Positions 7,580 through 17,942 of a DNA stretch of 64,000 nucleotides are shown here, one piece after another. This DNA comes from Cupriavidus sp. BIS7 (GTDB lineage Bacteria > Pseudomonadota > Gammaproteobacteria > Burkholderiales > Burkholderiaceae): the NCBI RefSeq assembly GCF_000292345.1, contig NZ_ALOU01000019.1:1-64000 (forward strand). The letters are read 5' to 3'. Each line of letters starts with the position of its first letter. Within the stretch, counting starts at the first letter, position 1. A program made the position numbers and the translations under genes. A model generated the notes under the pieces. That model did not search any database and had not been told where the DNA came from. It was given only the letters and a program-made list of their open reading frames with translations.

Positions 7580-9036
7580 CAGCGTGTTGGCCTTCCCGGA
7601 TCTCGCCTGCCGTCTTGCTGGCGTTCGCGCTTGCGGGGTGCGCGGTCGGGCCCGATTTCGTGCCGCCGTCTGCGCCATCGGTGCAGGAGTATGTACGCGG
7701 TGGCGATGCCGGGAGCACGCCATCTGGCGAAGGGCAGGCTCAGCACTTTGCGGCAGGTGCGCCTGTGCCGGGAGCATGGTGGAGGATGTTCGGCAGCGCG
7801 GAACTGGACCGCGCGGTGGATGCGGCGCTGGCGGAGAACCCCAGCCTGCAGGTTGCCGAAGCGAACCTGAGGCAGGCTGATGCCGCCGTGCGTGCCGGTG
7901 CGGGTGTGTTCTACCCACAGGTCGCGGCGCAGGCAGGGGCTTCACGCCAGACAACGACACCCGTGCGCCTGGGAAGCAGCGCGCCAACCGGTGTATTCAA
8001 TGTCTTTACGCTGGGCGCGACGGTCAGCTACGCGCTGGATCTGTTCGGCGGCAATCGCCGGGCCGTTGAGGCCTTGGCTGCCCAGGCGGAAGAACAGCGT
8101 TATGCATTCGGCGCGGCCTGGCTCACACTGACTGGCACGCTGGTCAATACCGCCATCGCCCGCGCGGGTTACGCCGCCCAGATTGCGGCCACCGACGAAC
8201 TGGTAAAGGCCGTGCGCGATCAGGTGGAGATCACGCATGCGCAAGTGAACGCCGGCACCGCGTTGCATGCCAGCGAACTGAGTCTGCAAAGCCAGCTCGG
8301 CTCGCTCGAAGCCAGCATTCCGCCGCTGGCACAGAGGATGGAGCAAGCGGACCACCTCAGTGCGACGCTGGTCGGGCGCTTCCCGTCGGAAGTGGCACCA
8401 CTGGAACTGCCATTGGACTCGCTGGTTCTGCCGGCTGATTTGCCACGCGTGCTGCCGTCGGAACTGGTGCAACGCAGGCCCGATGTGCTCGCTGCGCAGG
8501 CCCAGGTGCACGTGGCGGCGGCGGAGGTAGGCGTGGCCACGGCCGCGATGCTGCCAAGCATTCAACTGAGTGCGAGCTACGGGCGTGAAGCGACGTTACC
8601 GGGCAACCTGTTCGCGGCCGGAGGCGGCATCTGGGGCGTAGCCGCCTCCGTGGCGGCGCCGATCTTCGAGGGCGGCACACTTTTCTACCGCCGGCGCGCA
8701 GCGCAGGAGCAGTACCAGGCGGCACAAGCCAATTACCGCGAGGTGGTTCTGGCGGCATTCGCGCAGGTCGCCGATGCGCTGCGGGCGCTGGACCATGACG
8801 CGGTGGCGGTTGATGCCCAGGACCGTGCACGGCAGGCAGCGCGTGAATTGATGACGGAAGTGCAGGCCAATTACGTGGCTGGAACGGCGGGATACCTGCA
8901 GGTCCTGGTTGCCAACGCCCAGTTCGAGCAGGCAAGCATCGGGTACATCCAGGCGCATACGCAGCGGCTGCAGGACACCGTGGCGCTGTACCTTGCCCTG
9001 GGCGGAGGCTGGGAAGGCCCATCGCAGTCTCGTTGA
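7576..9036 (+). CDS. NodT-family outer membrane factor lipoprotein (TolC-like channel)
   Basis: A 486-residue outer membrane efflux channel. The signal peptide ends in a lipobox with Cys22 (FALAGC), followed by the family-typical AVGPDFVPPSAP. Two repeats of the OEP domain follow, with the alanine/glutamine-rich helices expected of a trimeric alpha-barrel, and the conserved segment VQRRPDVLAAQAQVHVAAAEVGVA. The GTG start overlaps the HlyD stop. It completes the four-gene exporter. The stop codon lies inside the FNR box at 9033-9046 that serves the next gene, so the exporter operon and the BON gene have no spacer between them. Confidence 0.9.
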   Translation: MTACWPSRISPAVLLAFALAGCAVGPDFVPPSAPSVQEYVRGGDAGSTPSGEGQAQHFAAGAPVPGAWWRMFGSAELDRAVDAALAENPSLQVAEANLRQADAAVRAGAGVFYPQVAAQAGASRQTTTPVRLGSSAPTGVFNVFTLGATVSYALDLFGGNRRAVEALAAQAEEQRYAFGAAWLTLTGTLVNTAIARAGYAAQIAATDELVKAVRDQVEITHAQVNAGTALHASELSLQSQLGSLEASIPPLAQRMEQADHLSATLVGRFPSEVAPLELPLDSLVLPADLPRVLPSELVQRRPDVLAAQAQVHVAAAEVGVATAAMLPSIQLSASYGREATLPGNLFAAGGGIWGVAASVAAPIFEGGTLFYRRRAAQEQYQAAQANYREVVLAAFAQVADALRALDHDAVAVDAQDRARQAARELMTEVQANYVAGTAGYLQVLVANAQFEQASIGYIQAHTQRLQDTVALYLALGGGWEGPSQSR

Positions 9037-9073
9037 TGTCGATCAACGGGGGTTGCCACGCGCCAAATAGGCT
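9033..9073 (+). promoter_or_regulatory. FNR-type promoter of the BON-domain gene
   Basis: FNR box TTGATGTCGATCAA (9033-9046) and -10 element TAGGCT (9068-9073) are centred 31 bp apart. The BON start lies 87 bp after the box centre. The box overlaps the stop codon of the upstream outer membrane factor gene, so FNR binding occurs at the very end of that gene. Confidence 0.82.
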
Positions 9074-9126
9074 GGATTCAGCAGCGATGGTGCTGCCAGC
9101 CAGATTTCGACGAAACGAGGTCACCC

Positions 9127-9780
9127 ATGAAAGGCGATATCCAACTCAAGCAGGACGTGATCGAGGAACTGAACTGGGACCCGGCCATCGACGCGACCGG
9201 GATCGGCGTCCAGGTCAACGATGGCGTAGTGACGCTGACCGGGCACCTGGCCAGTGTCGCGGAAAAGTACGCGGCTGAGACCGCTGTGAAGCGCATTCCC
9301 GGTGTCAAGGCGCTGGCCGTCGAGCTGGATGTCCGGCTGCCGGACGATTGCCAGCGAACGGACGCCGATATCGCGCGCGCCGCAGCCAATGTACTGGGCT
9401 GGAACGCGATGATTCCCAACGATCGCGTCAGCATCATGGTGGAGCACGGCGCCGTGACGCTTACAGGCACCGTTGACTGGAACTACCAGCGCATGGAGGC
9501 CGAGCACGCCGTGGCCGGGCTGTTTGGTGTGACAGGCGTGGCCAATGCCATCGTGGTTCGTCCTCAGGCGGATCGGCGGGAGTTGAGCCTGTTGATCAAG
9601 TCCGCGATCGAACGCCAGGCGGCTTGCGATGCCAGCCATTTGACGGTGGCGGTCTTGGGCGGCGCTGTCACACTGGGTGGAAGCTTGCGTACCTGGGCGG
9701 AACGCGAGGCCGCGGTGAATGCGGCATGGTCGGCACCGGGGGTAACCTCGGTCAACAACAATATCCGGGTCAATCCATAG
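9127..9780 (+). CDS. Triple BON-domain protein
   Basis: A 217-residue protein made of three BON (OsmY/nodulation) domains, roughly residues 5-70, 78-145 and 148-215. Each has the strand pattern around GVVTLTGHLAS, GAVTLTGTVDW and GAVTLGGSLRT, with the GV-x-N/S-V ending (GVTSVNNNIRVNP). No signal peptide is present, so unlike OsmY it is probably cytoplasmic. BON domains bind phospholipids or other ligands and are common in stress proteins. It is closely related to the BON protein at 31907-32551 (same MKxDxQLKxDV start and AWSAPGV end), and both appear FNR-dependent, one directly and one through the hsp20 promoter. The gene stands alone. Confidence 0.85.
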   Translation: MKGDIQLKQDVIEELNWDPAIDATGIGVQVNDGVVTLTGHLASVAEKYAAETAVKRIPGVKALAVELDVRLPDDCQRTDADIARAAANVLGWNAMIPNDRVSIMVEHGAVTLTGTVDWNYQRMEAEHAVAGLFGVTGVANAIVVRPQADRRELSLLIKSAIERQAACDASHLTVAVLGGAVTLGGSLRTWAEREAAVNAAWSAPGVTSVNNNIRVNP

Positions 9781-9801
9781 GCCGGGCGGAACCAGCGGCG
9801 G

Positions 9802-9821
9802 CCGGGTGCGTGAGCACCCGG
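9802..9821 (+). terminator. Hairpin after the BON gene
   Basis: CCGGGTGC (9802-9809) and GCACCCGG (9814-9821) form a perfect 8 bp stem with loop GTGA, 21 bp after the BON stop. No U-tract follows, so it may stabilise the 3' end or assist Rho-dependent termination rather than act as a classical intrinsic terminator. Confidence 0.5.
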
Positions 9822-9869
9822 TGCGCCCGGGTAACGGCTCCGGGCGGCTCCGGGCGCACCGATGTGTGC

Positions 9870-9995
9870 TCAGCTTCGCTTCAGGTTCTGCAGCAGCGCA
9901 TGCGCGACGGGCTCCGAGGAAGCAGGGTTTTGCCCTGTGATCAGCAGCCCATCCACCGCAACGTGCGGTTGCCAGTCAGGAAATCCTTGGATTGA
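9870..9995 (-). pseudogene. C-terminal remnant of a DJ-1/PfpI (ThiJ, Hsp31-like) family gene
   Basis: On the minus strand a frame of about 40 codons ends at 9870 and reads WQPHVAVDGLLITGQNPASS, then EPVAHALLQNLKRS. This is the characteristic C-terminus of DJ-1/PfpI-family glyoxalase or chaperone proteins (VDGxLITGQNPASS). Two adjacent stop codons occur in frame upstream and no catalytic cysteine region is present, so only the tail survives. It lies between the BON gene and the end of the ATPase operon, and marks a deletion or recombination scar. Confidence 0.72.
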
Positions 9996-10078
9996 ATGGG
10001 TAGTTCATCAGACGCCTGCCGAGGGTGTCCAGCGTCCAGAAGGATAGATGCCCAGAATCATAGACCGATGCCAGCGCA

Positions 10079-10945
10079 TCAGCGGGCGAGGACACTGGTC
10101 AGCGTTTCCAGTTCGTTGGTGATGTCGGCCTGGCGCTGTGTCGCCTGACGCTGTCGCAGGGCTTGGCCCAGCCGGTCCAGATGCTCGTGTGCAAGCTGCA
10201 TCTGCGTCAGCCGCGAACGGTTCTCGTGTTCCAGGGACTCGTAGAGCGCGGCCTGCACAAGCAGCCGGAACGCCTGTTGCCGCAGCGCCGTACGCAGCAC
10301 TGGCGCGCGCAAATAGTGCGCGGGTGGGCCCGAGGTGCCCTGCATGGCAGGTTCGGGGACGATGCCGGTAAGGTCCGGGACCGGCAGCAGGCGCCGTCGG
10401 GCGAAGCCTTGGTCCGCGGTATGCAACATCCAGATCGTGCGGCCGTCTCGTGCTTCGGCTTCGAGCGCGGGTAGCCAGCAGTCGAGAGCGGCAGCCGCGT
10501 CTTCCACCGCTGCGCAGCCTGGCATGATGACGTATCGGCCATCGGCGGGGTCGAGGTGATCGCCAAGGTGATCGCCAGGGTGATCGGCAAAGTGATCGCC
10601 CATACGGCGACTTGCCAGCAAGACGTGTGCTTGCGGATCGGCATCCAGCAGGGCCTGCATGTCCTGCAGCAGGCGGGCGTTGAATGTCCCGCAGAACCCT
10701 CGCTCGGCGCCGATCACCAGCCAGCTCGCGCGTGCCGTGTGCGGCGGAGGCGTGACATCAAGCGGGTGCATCTCGCTGCAGCGGGCCAGCCCGCCCGCGA
10801 CGGCGCCGAGCGCTTGCTTCAGCGTTTGCCGTTCGCGGGTGAGGCGAAGCAGTTCGGCGGCAGCGACGTTCTTCATGGCCTGCACGATTTCGTGCAACTC
10901 CGTGAGTAGCGCCGCGCGCTTGCGAAAGGCTTCCTGGTTGCTCAT
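10079..10945 (-). CDS. atpG: N-ATPase central stalk subunit gamma
   Basis: A 288-residue gamma subunit, the rotor shaft that couples the c-ring to the alpha/beta hexamer. The N-terminal helix (RAALLTELHEIVQAMKNVAAAEL) and C-terminal helix (RLTQMQLAHEHLDRLGQALRQ) make up the coiled-coil shaft, and the middle is a Rossmann-like domain with GAERGFCGTFNARLL, which matches the family's DRGLCGxxN segment. There is an unusual short tandem of HxGDH units (DHFADHPGDHLGDHLD, about residues 115-130) absent from ordinary gamma subunits. It is the last gene of the operon, its ATG overlapping the atpA stop by 4 bp. Compared with F-type gamma it is divergent, as expected of N-ATPases. Confidence 0.88.
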   Translation of the reverse strand: MSNQEAFRKRAALLTELHEIVQAMKNVAAAELLRLTRERQTLKQALGAVAGGLARCSEMHPLDVTPPPHTARASWLVIGAERGFCGTFNARLLQDMQALLDADPQAHVLLASRRMGDHFADHPGDHLGDHLDPADGRYVIMPGCAAVEDAAAALDCWLPALEAEARDGRTIWMLHTADQGFARRRLLPVPDLTGIVPEPAMQGTSGPPAHYLRAPVLRTALRQQAFRLLVQAALYESLEHENRSRLTQMQLAHEHLDRLGQALRQRQATQRQADITNELETLTSVLAR

Positions 10946-12372
10946 GTCGACCGGCCGATCCAGTTGTGCACGGCGTTGACCCATTGCTCGCGCGGTGCGT
11001 CCAGCGCGGGTACATCCGCGTCATTGGCGCGGCGCTGCAGCGTCTCAAGGGTTGCCTGCAGCGCTGGGTCCCCAAGGCCATCAAGCCAGCCTTCATTCAA
11101 GGCCACCAGCCATGCCATCTGGTAGCGGATGGGGCGGGGCTCCAGGCGATCCTGCCGAAAGAGGGCCTGCAGCAGGCGTCCATGGCGCACACGCGCTTCC
11201 ATCTCGTCATCGAGCCGCGTGCCGAAGCGCAGGAACAATTCGAGTTCGAGGAACTGCAGGTAATCAAGCCGCAGGTGCTTGCATTCGCCAGCGATAGCGC
11301 GGTCCTGCGCCTTGCCGCCAATTCGCGAGACCGATATGCCGAGATCGATCGCCGGATAGGTGCCGGCGGTGACAAGCTTGGTGCTCAGGTAGACCTGGCC
11401 ATCGGTGATGGAGATCAGGTTGGTGGGGATATAGCTCGCCACCTCTCCAAGCTGGGTGGAAGCGATCGGTAACGCCGTCATGCTGCCGCCGCCACGGGCG
11501 GCGTTGAGCTGTGTCGAGCGTTCGAGCAGGCGCGAATGCAGGTAGAAGATGTCCCCGGGGTAGGCTTCGCGCCCGGGTGGGCGGCGCATCAGCAACGACA
11601 GCTCCCGGTAAGCCTGGGCGTGCTTGCCAAGGTCGTCGTAGACGATCAGCGTGTCGAGACCGGCATACATCCATGATTCCGCCAGCGCGCATCCCGCGAA
11701 TGGCGCCAGATACTGCAGGCCTGGCAGGCTGCCCGCTTCGGCCACCACGATGGTGGTGTTCGCCATGGCCCCGTGCTCGTTGAGCAGGTGGATGGTCTCG
11801 GCCACCTCGGCCCGGCGTTGCCCGATCAGCACCAGCACGCATCGAACGCCCTGATCGCGCTGGTGAATCACCGCGTCCAGCGCCAGGGAACTTTTTCCGG
11901 TGCCGTCGTCGCCAATCAGCAGTTCGCGCTGGCCGCGTCCGATGGGAAGCAACGTGTCGATGATCGTATTGCCCGTGTACAACGGGCGGGTGACGGGGTC
12001 GCGGTCAATGATTGCCGGCGAACGGGCTTCGAGCGGTTGCTGCGATTCCATTGGCGGCAAGGGCAGGCCGTCCAGCGGGCGGCCGAGCGGATCGATGACG
12101 CGCCCAAGCAATGCATCCGCACAGTTCAGGGTCAGCCGCTGGCCACTGCGACGCATGCGCGTTCCTGCAGCCAGACCCTCGGCCTGATCCAGCAGGATGC
12201 AGCCAGTCAGGTGCTCATCGAGCTGAAAGACCCAGGCCCGGCTGCCGTCGGCCGAGCGCAACACTTCGCCCAGCGGGACCGAGGGTAGCCCCTGCAGCCA
12301 GGCGATGCCGTCAGCCACGCCGACCACCGTGCCGACTTCCTCGATGGCGAGACCGATTTCCGCGGTTGTCAT
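10942..12372 (-). CDS. atpA: N-ATPase subunit alpha
   Basis: A 476-residue alpha subunit of the second rotary ATPase, shorter than the usual 510-515. Its P-loop is GDDGTGKSS (154-162) instead of the normal GDRQTGKT, a change in non-catalytic nucleotide-site residues. The arginine-finger segment SVSRIGGKAQ and the YDDLGKHAQAYRELSLLMRRPPGREAYPGD block are intact. The N-terminus is truncated relative to F-type alpha: it lacks the extended helix that binds the delta subunit, which agrees with the absence of an atpH gene here. It overlaps atpF and atpG by 4 bp each. Confidence 0.92.
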   Translation of the reverse strand: MTTAEIGLAIEEVGTVVGVADGIAWLQGLPSVPLGEVLRSADGSRAWVFQLDEHLTGCILLDQAEGLAAGTRMRRSGQRLTLNCADALLGRVIDPLGRPLDGLPLPPMESQQPLEARSPAIIDRDPVTRPLYTGNTIIDTLLPIGRGQRELLIGDDGTGKSSLALDAVIHQRDQGVRCVLVLIGQRRAEVAETIHLLNEHGAMANTTIVVAEAGSLPGLQYLAPFAGCALAESWMYAGLDTLIVYDDLGKHAQAYRELSLLMRRPPGREAYPGDIFYLHSRLLERSTQLNAARGGGSMTALPIASTQLGEVASYIPTNLISITDGQVYLSTKLVTAGTYPAIDLGISVSRIGGKAQDRAIAGECKHLRLDYLQFLELELFLRFGTRLDDEMEARVRHGRLLQALFRQDRLEPRPIRYQMAWLVALNEGWLDGLGDPALQATLETLQRRANDADVPALDAPREQWVNAVHNWIGRST

Positions 12373-13118
12373 GCCGCGCGTGCGGAAAACGCGTCCACGC
12401 CGCCACGCAGACTGGCTTCAAGGAGATGGCCGGGCAAGTGGACGCATATGCCTGCGAGCAGTTGTGGATCGATCTGCCATCGGGTACGCGCGCTAGCGCC
12501 CATCAGCGCCTCGATCTGTGCTTCAACGCGGCTGCACATTGCTGCCGGCTGCGGGAATGCAGTGCTGACCACCACACTGGGAGGCGCCTCGCCGCGAACC
12601 GACCATCCGTCACGTAGTGCCGCCCGGGCGGGCCCGCTCTGCCTGTCAAGGTCGCCGAGGAACAGCTCGACAACGGCCGCCTCCACGGCGGGCGATGCCA
12701 GGCGCGCAAGATAGTCGGCGACGAATCGCCCCGCGCGTTCGCGCAACTCGCCCTCCTGCTGCGCCGCCAGGAACTGTTGCTGCTGCGCCAGCCGCGCCTT
12801 GGCCTTTTCGCGTTCGGCGTCGAGTTCGCGCGCAAGCTCCGCCAGGCGCTTCTGCCGCAACGCGGCGATCTCGTCGGCCAGTTCCGCGTCTGCGGCCCTG
12901 TGGCGCGCTTCCAGCTCGGCCTTGCTCTCGGCAAGGCTGGCAGCTTCGGCGTCAATGCCGGCCTGCCGTTCGTCCAGCGCCTGCTGGCGGCTGGCCTGCG
13001 CCTTAGTGCGCGTGTCAATGGCAGCCCTGACCGGGCGATAGAGGAAGCGGTTGAGCAGCCACAGCAGCACCAGGAAGTTGATGATCTCGAGCACGAACGT
13101 CGTGGCGTCCAGTTCCAT
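12369..13118 (-). CDS. atpF: N-ATPase stator subunit b, extended
   Basis: A 249-residue peripheral stalk subunit. It has a single N-terminal membrane helix (FVLEIINFLVLLWLLNRFLY, residues 8-27), a long charged coiled coil (about 35-140), and an additional C-terminal domain of about 100 residues. This C-terminal part substitutes for the separate delta subunit, which N-type operons lack. Ordinary F-type b is only about 156 residues. A GGAG ribosome binding site precedes the ATG. It sits between atpE and atpA in the usual N-ATPase order. Confidence 0.88.
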   Translation of the reverse strand: MELDATTFVLEIINFLVLLWLLNRFLYRPVRAAIDTRTKAQASRQQALDERQAGIDAEAASLAESKAELEARHRAADAELADEIAALRQKRLAELARELDAEREKAKARLAQQQQFLAAQQEGELRERAGRFVADYLARLASPAVEAAVVELFLGDLDRQSGPARAALRDGWSVRGEAPPSVVVSTAFPQPAAMCSRVEAQIEALMGASARTRWQIDPQLLAGICVHLPGHLLEASLRGGVDAFSARAA

Positions 13119-13127
13119 GGCGGGCTC

Positions 13128-13394
13128 CTATTTCAGGAAGTATTCCAGCAACGGGTTGCGGAACAGGATGATGAGTGCGATCACCAGGCAATAGATTGCC
13201 AGTGACTCGATCATCGCCAGACCGATGAACAGCGTGCGGCTGATCGGCTTTTCGGCTTCTGGCTGCCGGGCAAGTGCTTCGAGCGCCGCGGCAACGGCAC
13301 GCCCCATGGCGCGCGCCGGGAAGAACACCCCCAGCGCGATGGCCAGCGCGGCCACGATGGTCGAAACAACGCTGAACAGGTGAAGGTCGCTCAT
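13128..13394 (-). CDS. atpE: N-ATPase rotor ring subunit c
   Basis: An 88-residue two-helix hairpin that forms the rotor ring. The polar loop ARQPEAEKP (42-50) and the ion-binding carboxylate E63 are clear, with S64 and Y68 in the same spacing (ES...Y) as the sodium-binding c subunit of Ilyobacter tartaricus. However, the helix-1 position that carries the sodium ligand Gln32 is Met30 here, and the usual glycine zipper GxGxGxG is replaced by VFFPARAMG (23-31), with an arginine inside. Helix packing and ion choice may differ from standard rings. Proton coupling has been reported for the Burkholderia pseudomallei N-type ring, which has 17 c subunits. A strong GAGGAG precedes the ATG. Confidence 0.9.
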   Translation of the reverse strand: MSDLHLFSVVSTIVAALAIALGVFFPARAMGRAVAAALEALARQPEAEKPISRTLFIGLAMIESLAIYCLVIALIILFRNPLLEYFLK

Positions 13395-14080
13395 GAGTGC
13401 TCCTCAGAAGGGGAAACCGTGGTTGGTTGCTGGCCGGCCTCCAGCGCGCTGCCAATGTAGATCAGGGCCAGCATGCCGAAGATGTAGGCCTGGATCAGCG
13501 CTTCGACGACGTGCAGCAGAAGCAGTGGCACCGGCACCAGCAGCCCTGCAACCAGCAGCACCAGCATGGCCGCCATTTCCAGGCTCATCATGTTGCCGAA
13601 CAGCCGGATAGCCAGGGCGATCGTGCGCGTGATCTCGCTGATCAGGTGGAACGGCAGCAGGATGGGGTTTGGGGCAAGGTAGTGGCGCAGGTAGACTTTC
13701 CAGCCGCACGCGCGTACGCCGAAGACGTGCACAGCGGCAAATACCGTGATCGCCAGGGCGCTGGTGACTGACAGGTCGCGCGTCGGTGAAACCAGTCCGG
13801 GCACCAGGCCAAGCAGGTTGGCCAACAGGATGAACAGCCACAGCGTGCCGACGAATGGCAGCACACGTTCCACGTGCGTTGCGCCTACCACTTCGGCGAC
13901 GGCATCGTGCATAAGCTGGTAGGCCGCTTCGACGATGACTGGAAGTCCGCCGGACGTGAGCGCAATTCTCTGACGCAGCACCAGCGCCAGCGCAACCAGG
14001 CACGCGGTCACGCCGAGCGAGAGCAGTAGTGGTGCGGTGAACACCAGGCGATGGAAGTGCCAGACGATGACGTTGTTCAT
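13391..14080 (-). CDS. atpB: N-ATPase membrane subunit a
   Basis: A 229-residue subunit a, the stationary ion channel against the c-ring. Five or six hydrophobic segments are visible. The essential arginine is R159 in [12 protein letters not shown], and the half-channel segments [22 protein letters not shown] and [23 protein letters not shown] follow the family pattern. The open frame extends far upstream, but the ATG at 14080 matches the family N-terminus and overlaps the atpQ stop by 4 bp. Its own stop overlaps the atpE start. Confidence 0.9.
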   Translation of the reverse strand: MNNVIVWHFHRLVFTAPLLLSLGVTACLVALALVLRQRIALTSGGLPVIVEAAYQLMHDAVAEVVGATHVERVLPFVGTLWLFILLANLLGLVPGLVSPTRDLSVTSALAITVFAAVHVFGVRACGWKVYLRHYLAPNPILLPFHLISEITRTIALAIRLFGNMMSLEMAAMLVLLVAGLLVPVPLLLLHVVEALIQAYIFGMLALIYIGSALEAGQQPTTVSPSEEHS

Positions 14081-14348
14081 CGGTCGTGCGAACGAAAGAA
14101 CAGAATGACGTTGACCACGCCGACCAGCAGTCCAAGCAGGATCAGGTTGACGGTCCAGCGAACGGAATACCCCGACAACTGCTCGTCCAGCCAGCGCCCT
14201 AGATAAGCGCCGACGATCACGGGGACCACCAGCAGCAATCCCACCGTCCCGCCAATGACGAGCAGGCCGACAAGGCCAGCAGGCCGTGCATCCCGCAGTT
14301 GCTTCACCTGGCGGGCAAGGGTGCGGCGAAGGTTGTCGTCTTCCTGGC

Positions 14349-14352
<4 letters not shown>
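14077..14352 (-). CDS. atpQ: N-ATPase AtpQ/AtpI-like membrane protein
   Basis: A 91-residue protein with two membrane helices (about 26-50 and 64-85) separated by GRWLDEQLSGYS. The GAYLGRWLD segment is the AtpI-like signature of N-ATPase AtpQ. AtpI-type proteins help assemble the c-ring. In the N-ATPase operons described in the literature a further gene, atpR, lies between atpQ and atpB. Here atpQ and atpB overlap by 4 bp, so atpR is absent at this place. The name atpQ rather than atpR rests on the AtpI-like motif. Confidence 0.72.
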
Positions 14353-16334
<1,982 letters not shown>

Positions 16335-16415
16335 GCTCAGCTGGTCGAGCCTGCCCGGAACCCCGCTCTTCGGAGCAAGCGCCAGGCGCATACCGCATCC
16401 GCAGGAGTCGCAGCC

Positions 16416-17942
16416 ATGAAGCCCAGTCCCGTTCCCAGAAGCGTGGTCATCATCGGCGCCGGCATTGCCGGCCTGTGCGCCGCGGTCTACGCGCGCAAGT
16501 GCGGATATGCCGTCACCGTGCTTGAACAGCACGAACGCCCCGGCGGACTCGCCACCAGTTGGCAACGCGGCGGCTATACGTTCGACGCTTGCCTGCACTG
16601 GTTGCTCGGCTCGAATCTGCACGACGCCATGCACGCGTTATGGCGCGAAGTGTTCGACATCGACCGTCTGCACTTCGTCTATCCGGAAGAATGGATTCGC
16701 GTGGAAGGCGAGCAGGGCAAGCATCTGTCGATCTACTCGAATATCGATCGGCTCGAAGCCGAGTTGCTGCGGCACGCGCCGGAGGACGAAGCGCACATCC
16801 GCGAATTCGTACACGCCGTGCGCAGCCTGAGCCACTGCCCGCTGCCGTCATTGAGCGGCGCCTGGCGGGACCGCATCATGACGGGGCTGCAGTTGCTCCC
16901 CCGCATGCCTCTTCTGCAAAGCCTTTCGCACATCACCGCCGAGGCCTATGGCAAGCGGTTCAACGACCCGCTGCTGCGGGGCTTCTTCGGTGAAGGGGAG
17001 AATGCGCAACTCGCGGTGCTCGCGCTCGTCTTCGCGCTCGCGTGGGTCAGCAACCGGAATGCCGGCTATCCGACCGGTGGCTCGCAGGCGGTGATCGGGC
17101 CGATTGCGCAGAACCTGCAGCGGCTCGGTGGCGTGTTGCGCACAGGCGCGAGCGTCAGGCAGGTGCTCGTCAACGACGATACCGCAGTCGGGGTGCAGCT
17201 TGATGACGGCGAGCGCATCGATGGCGACTGGGTGATCTCCGCCGGCGACGGACATGCAGCCATCTACGATTTGCTCGACGGGCGGTACGTCGGCCCGCGC
17301 ATGGATCACGTGTTTCGCGCGTACAAGCCGTTTCCCTCGTTCCTGCAGGTGAGTTTGGGCGTTGCGCGCGATCTTTCGCAGCATTGCGGATACGTGATGC
17401 GGCTACTTGATGAGCCGCTATCCGTCGACCCGCAAACGGTGCTGCATCAGATCGCCTTCCGGCTGTTCCACTACGATCCGACCTTCGCGCCCGCCGGCAA
17501 GACTGCCGTGACCTGCACGATCCCGACGCGCAACAACGTGTACTGGTCGCACCTGAGCGAGCACGAGCCGCAACAATACGAAGCGGAGAAGCAGCGCGTG
17601 GCGAACAGCGTGATCGCGATATTCGACACACACGCCCCCGGCGTGCGTGACGCGATAGAGGTGGTCGACGTGTCGACACCCGCCACCGTGGTCCGCTGCA
17701 CGCGTAACTGGCAGGGCAGCATGGAAGGCTGGCTGCTCACGCCAGAGACGGGTGTACGGCCGTTGCCGCCCACGTTGCCCGGCTTGCGGCAGTTCCTGAT
17801 GATCGGACAGTGGGTCATGCCGGGCGGCGGCCTGCCATCCGGCCTGATCACTGCGCGGCGAGCGGTGCGCCGCCTGTGCCGGCAGGATGGCGTTGCTTTC
17901 GCACCGGAGGATTCAGGCGGCGGTGGGCTCGGCAACGGGTGA
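16416..17942 (+). CDS. FAD-dependent oxidoreductase, phytoene desaturase/carotenoid isomerase-like
   Basis: A 508-residue flavoprotein. The N-terminus has the dinucleotide fold VVIIGAGIAGLCAAVYARKCGYAVTVLEQ (GxGxxG plus the ribose-binding Glu), followed by the ERPGGLATSW signature of CrtI-type amine oxidase-like desaturases and isomerases. GYPTGGSQAVIGPIAQNLQRLGG in the centre and a C-terminal FAD-binding segment FLMIGQWVMPGGGLPSGLITARRAVR complete it. There is no clear substrate marker. It could act on carotenoids, retinoids or other isoprenoids, or be a general NAD(P)/FAD oxidoreductase. AGGAG supports the ATG at 16416. It diverges from the N-ATPase operon and converges with ftsH, overlapping that gene's 3' end by 30 bp on the opposite strand. 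Confidence 0.78.
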   Translation: MKPSPVPRSVVIIGAGIAGLCAAVYARKCGYAVTVLEQHERPGGLATSWQRGGYTFDACLHWLLGSNLHDAMHALWREVFDIDRLHFVYPEEWIRVEGEQGKHLSIYSNIDRLEAELLRHAPEDEAHIREFVHAVRSLSHCPLPSLSGAWRDRIMTGLQLLPRMPLLQSLSHITAEAYGKRFNDPLLRGFFGEGENAQLAVLALVFALAWVSNRNAGYPTGGSQAVIGPIAQNLQRLGGVLRTGASVRQVLVNDDTAVGVQLDDGERIDGDWVISAGDGHAAIYDLLDGRYVGPRMDHVFRAYKPFPSFLQVSLGVARDLSQHCGYVMRLLDEPLSVDPQTVLHQIAFRLFHYDPTFAPAGKTAVTCTIPTRNNVYWSHLSEHEPQQYEAEKQRVANSVIAIFDTHAPGVRDAIEVVDVSTPATVVRCTRNWQGSMEGWLLTPETGVRPLPPTLPGLRQFLMIGQWVMPGGGLPSGLITARRAVRRLCRQDGVAFAPEDSGGGGLGNG

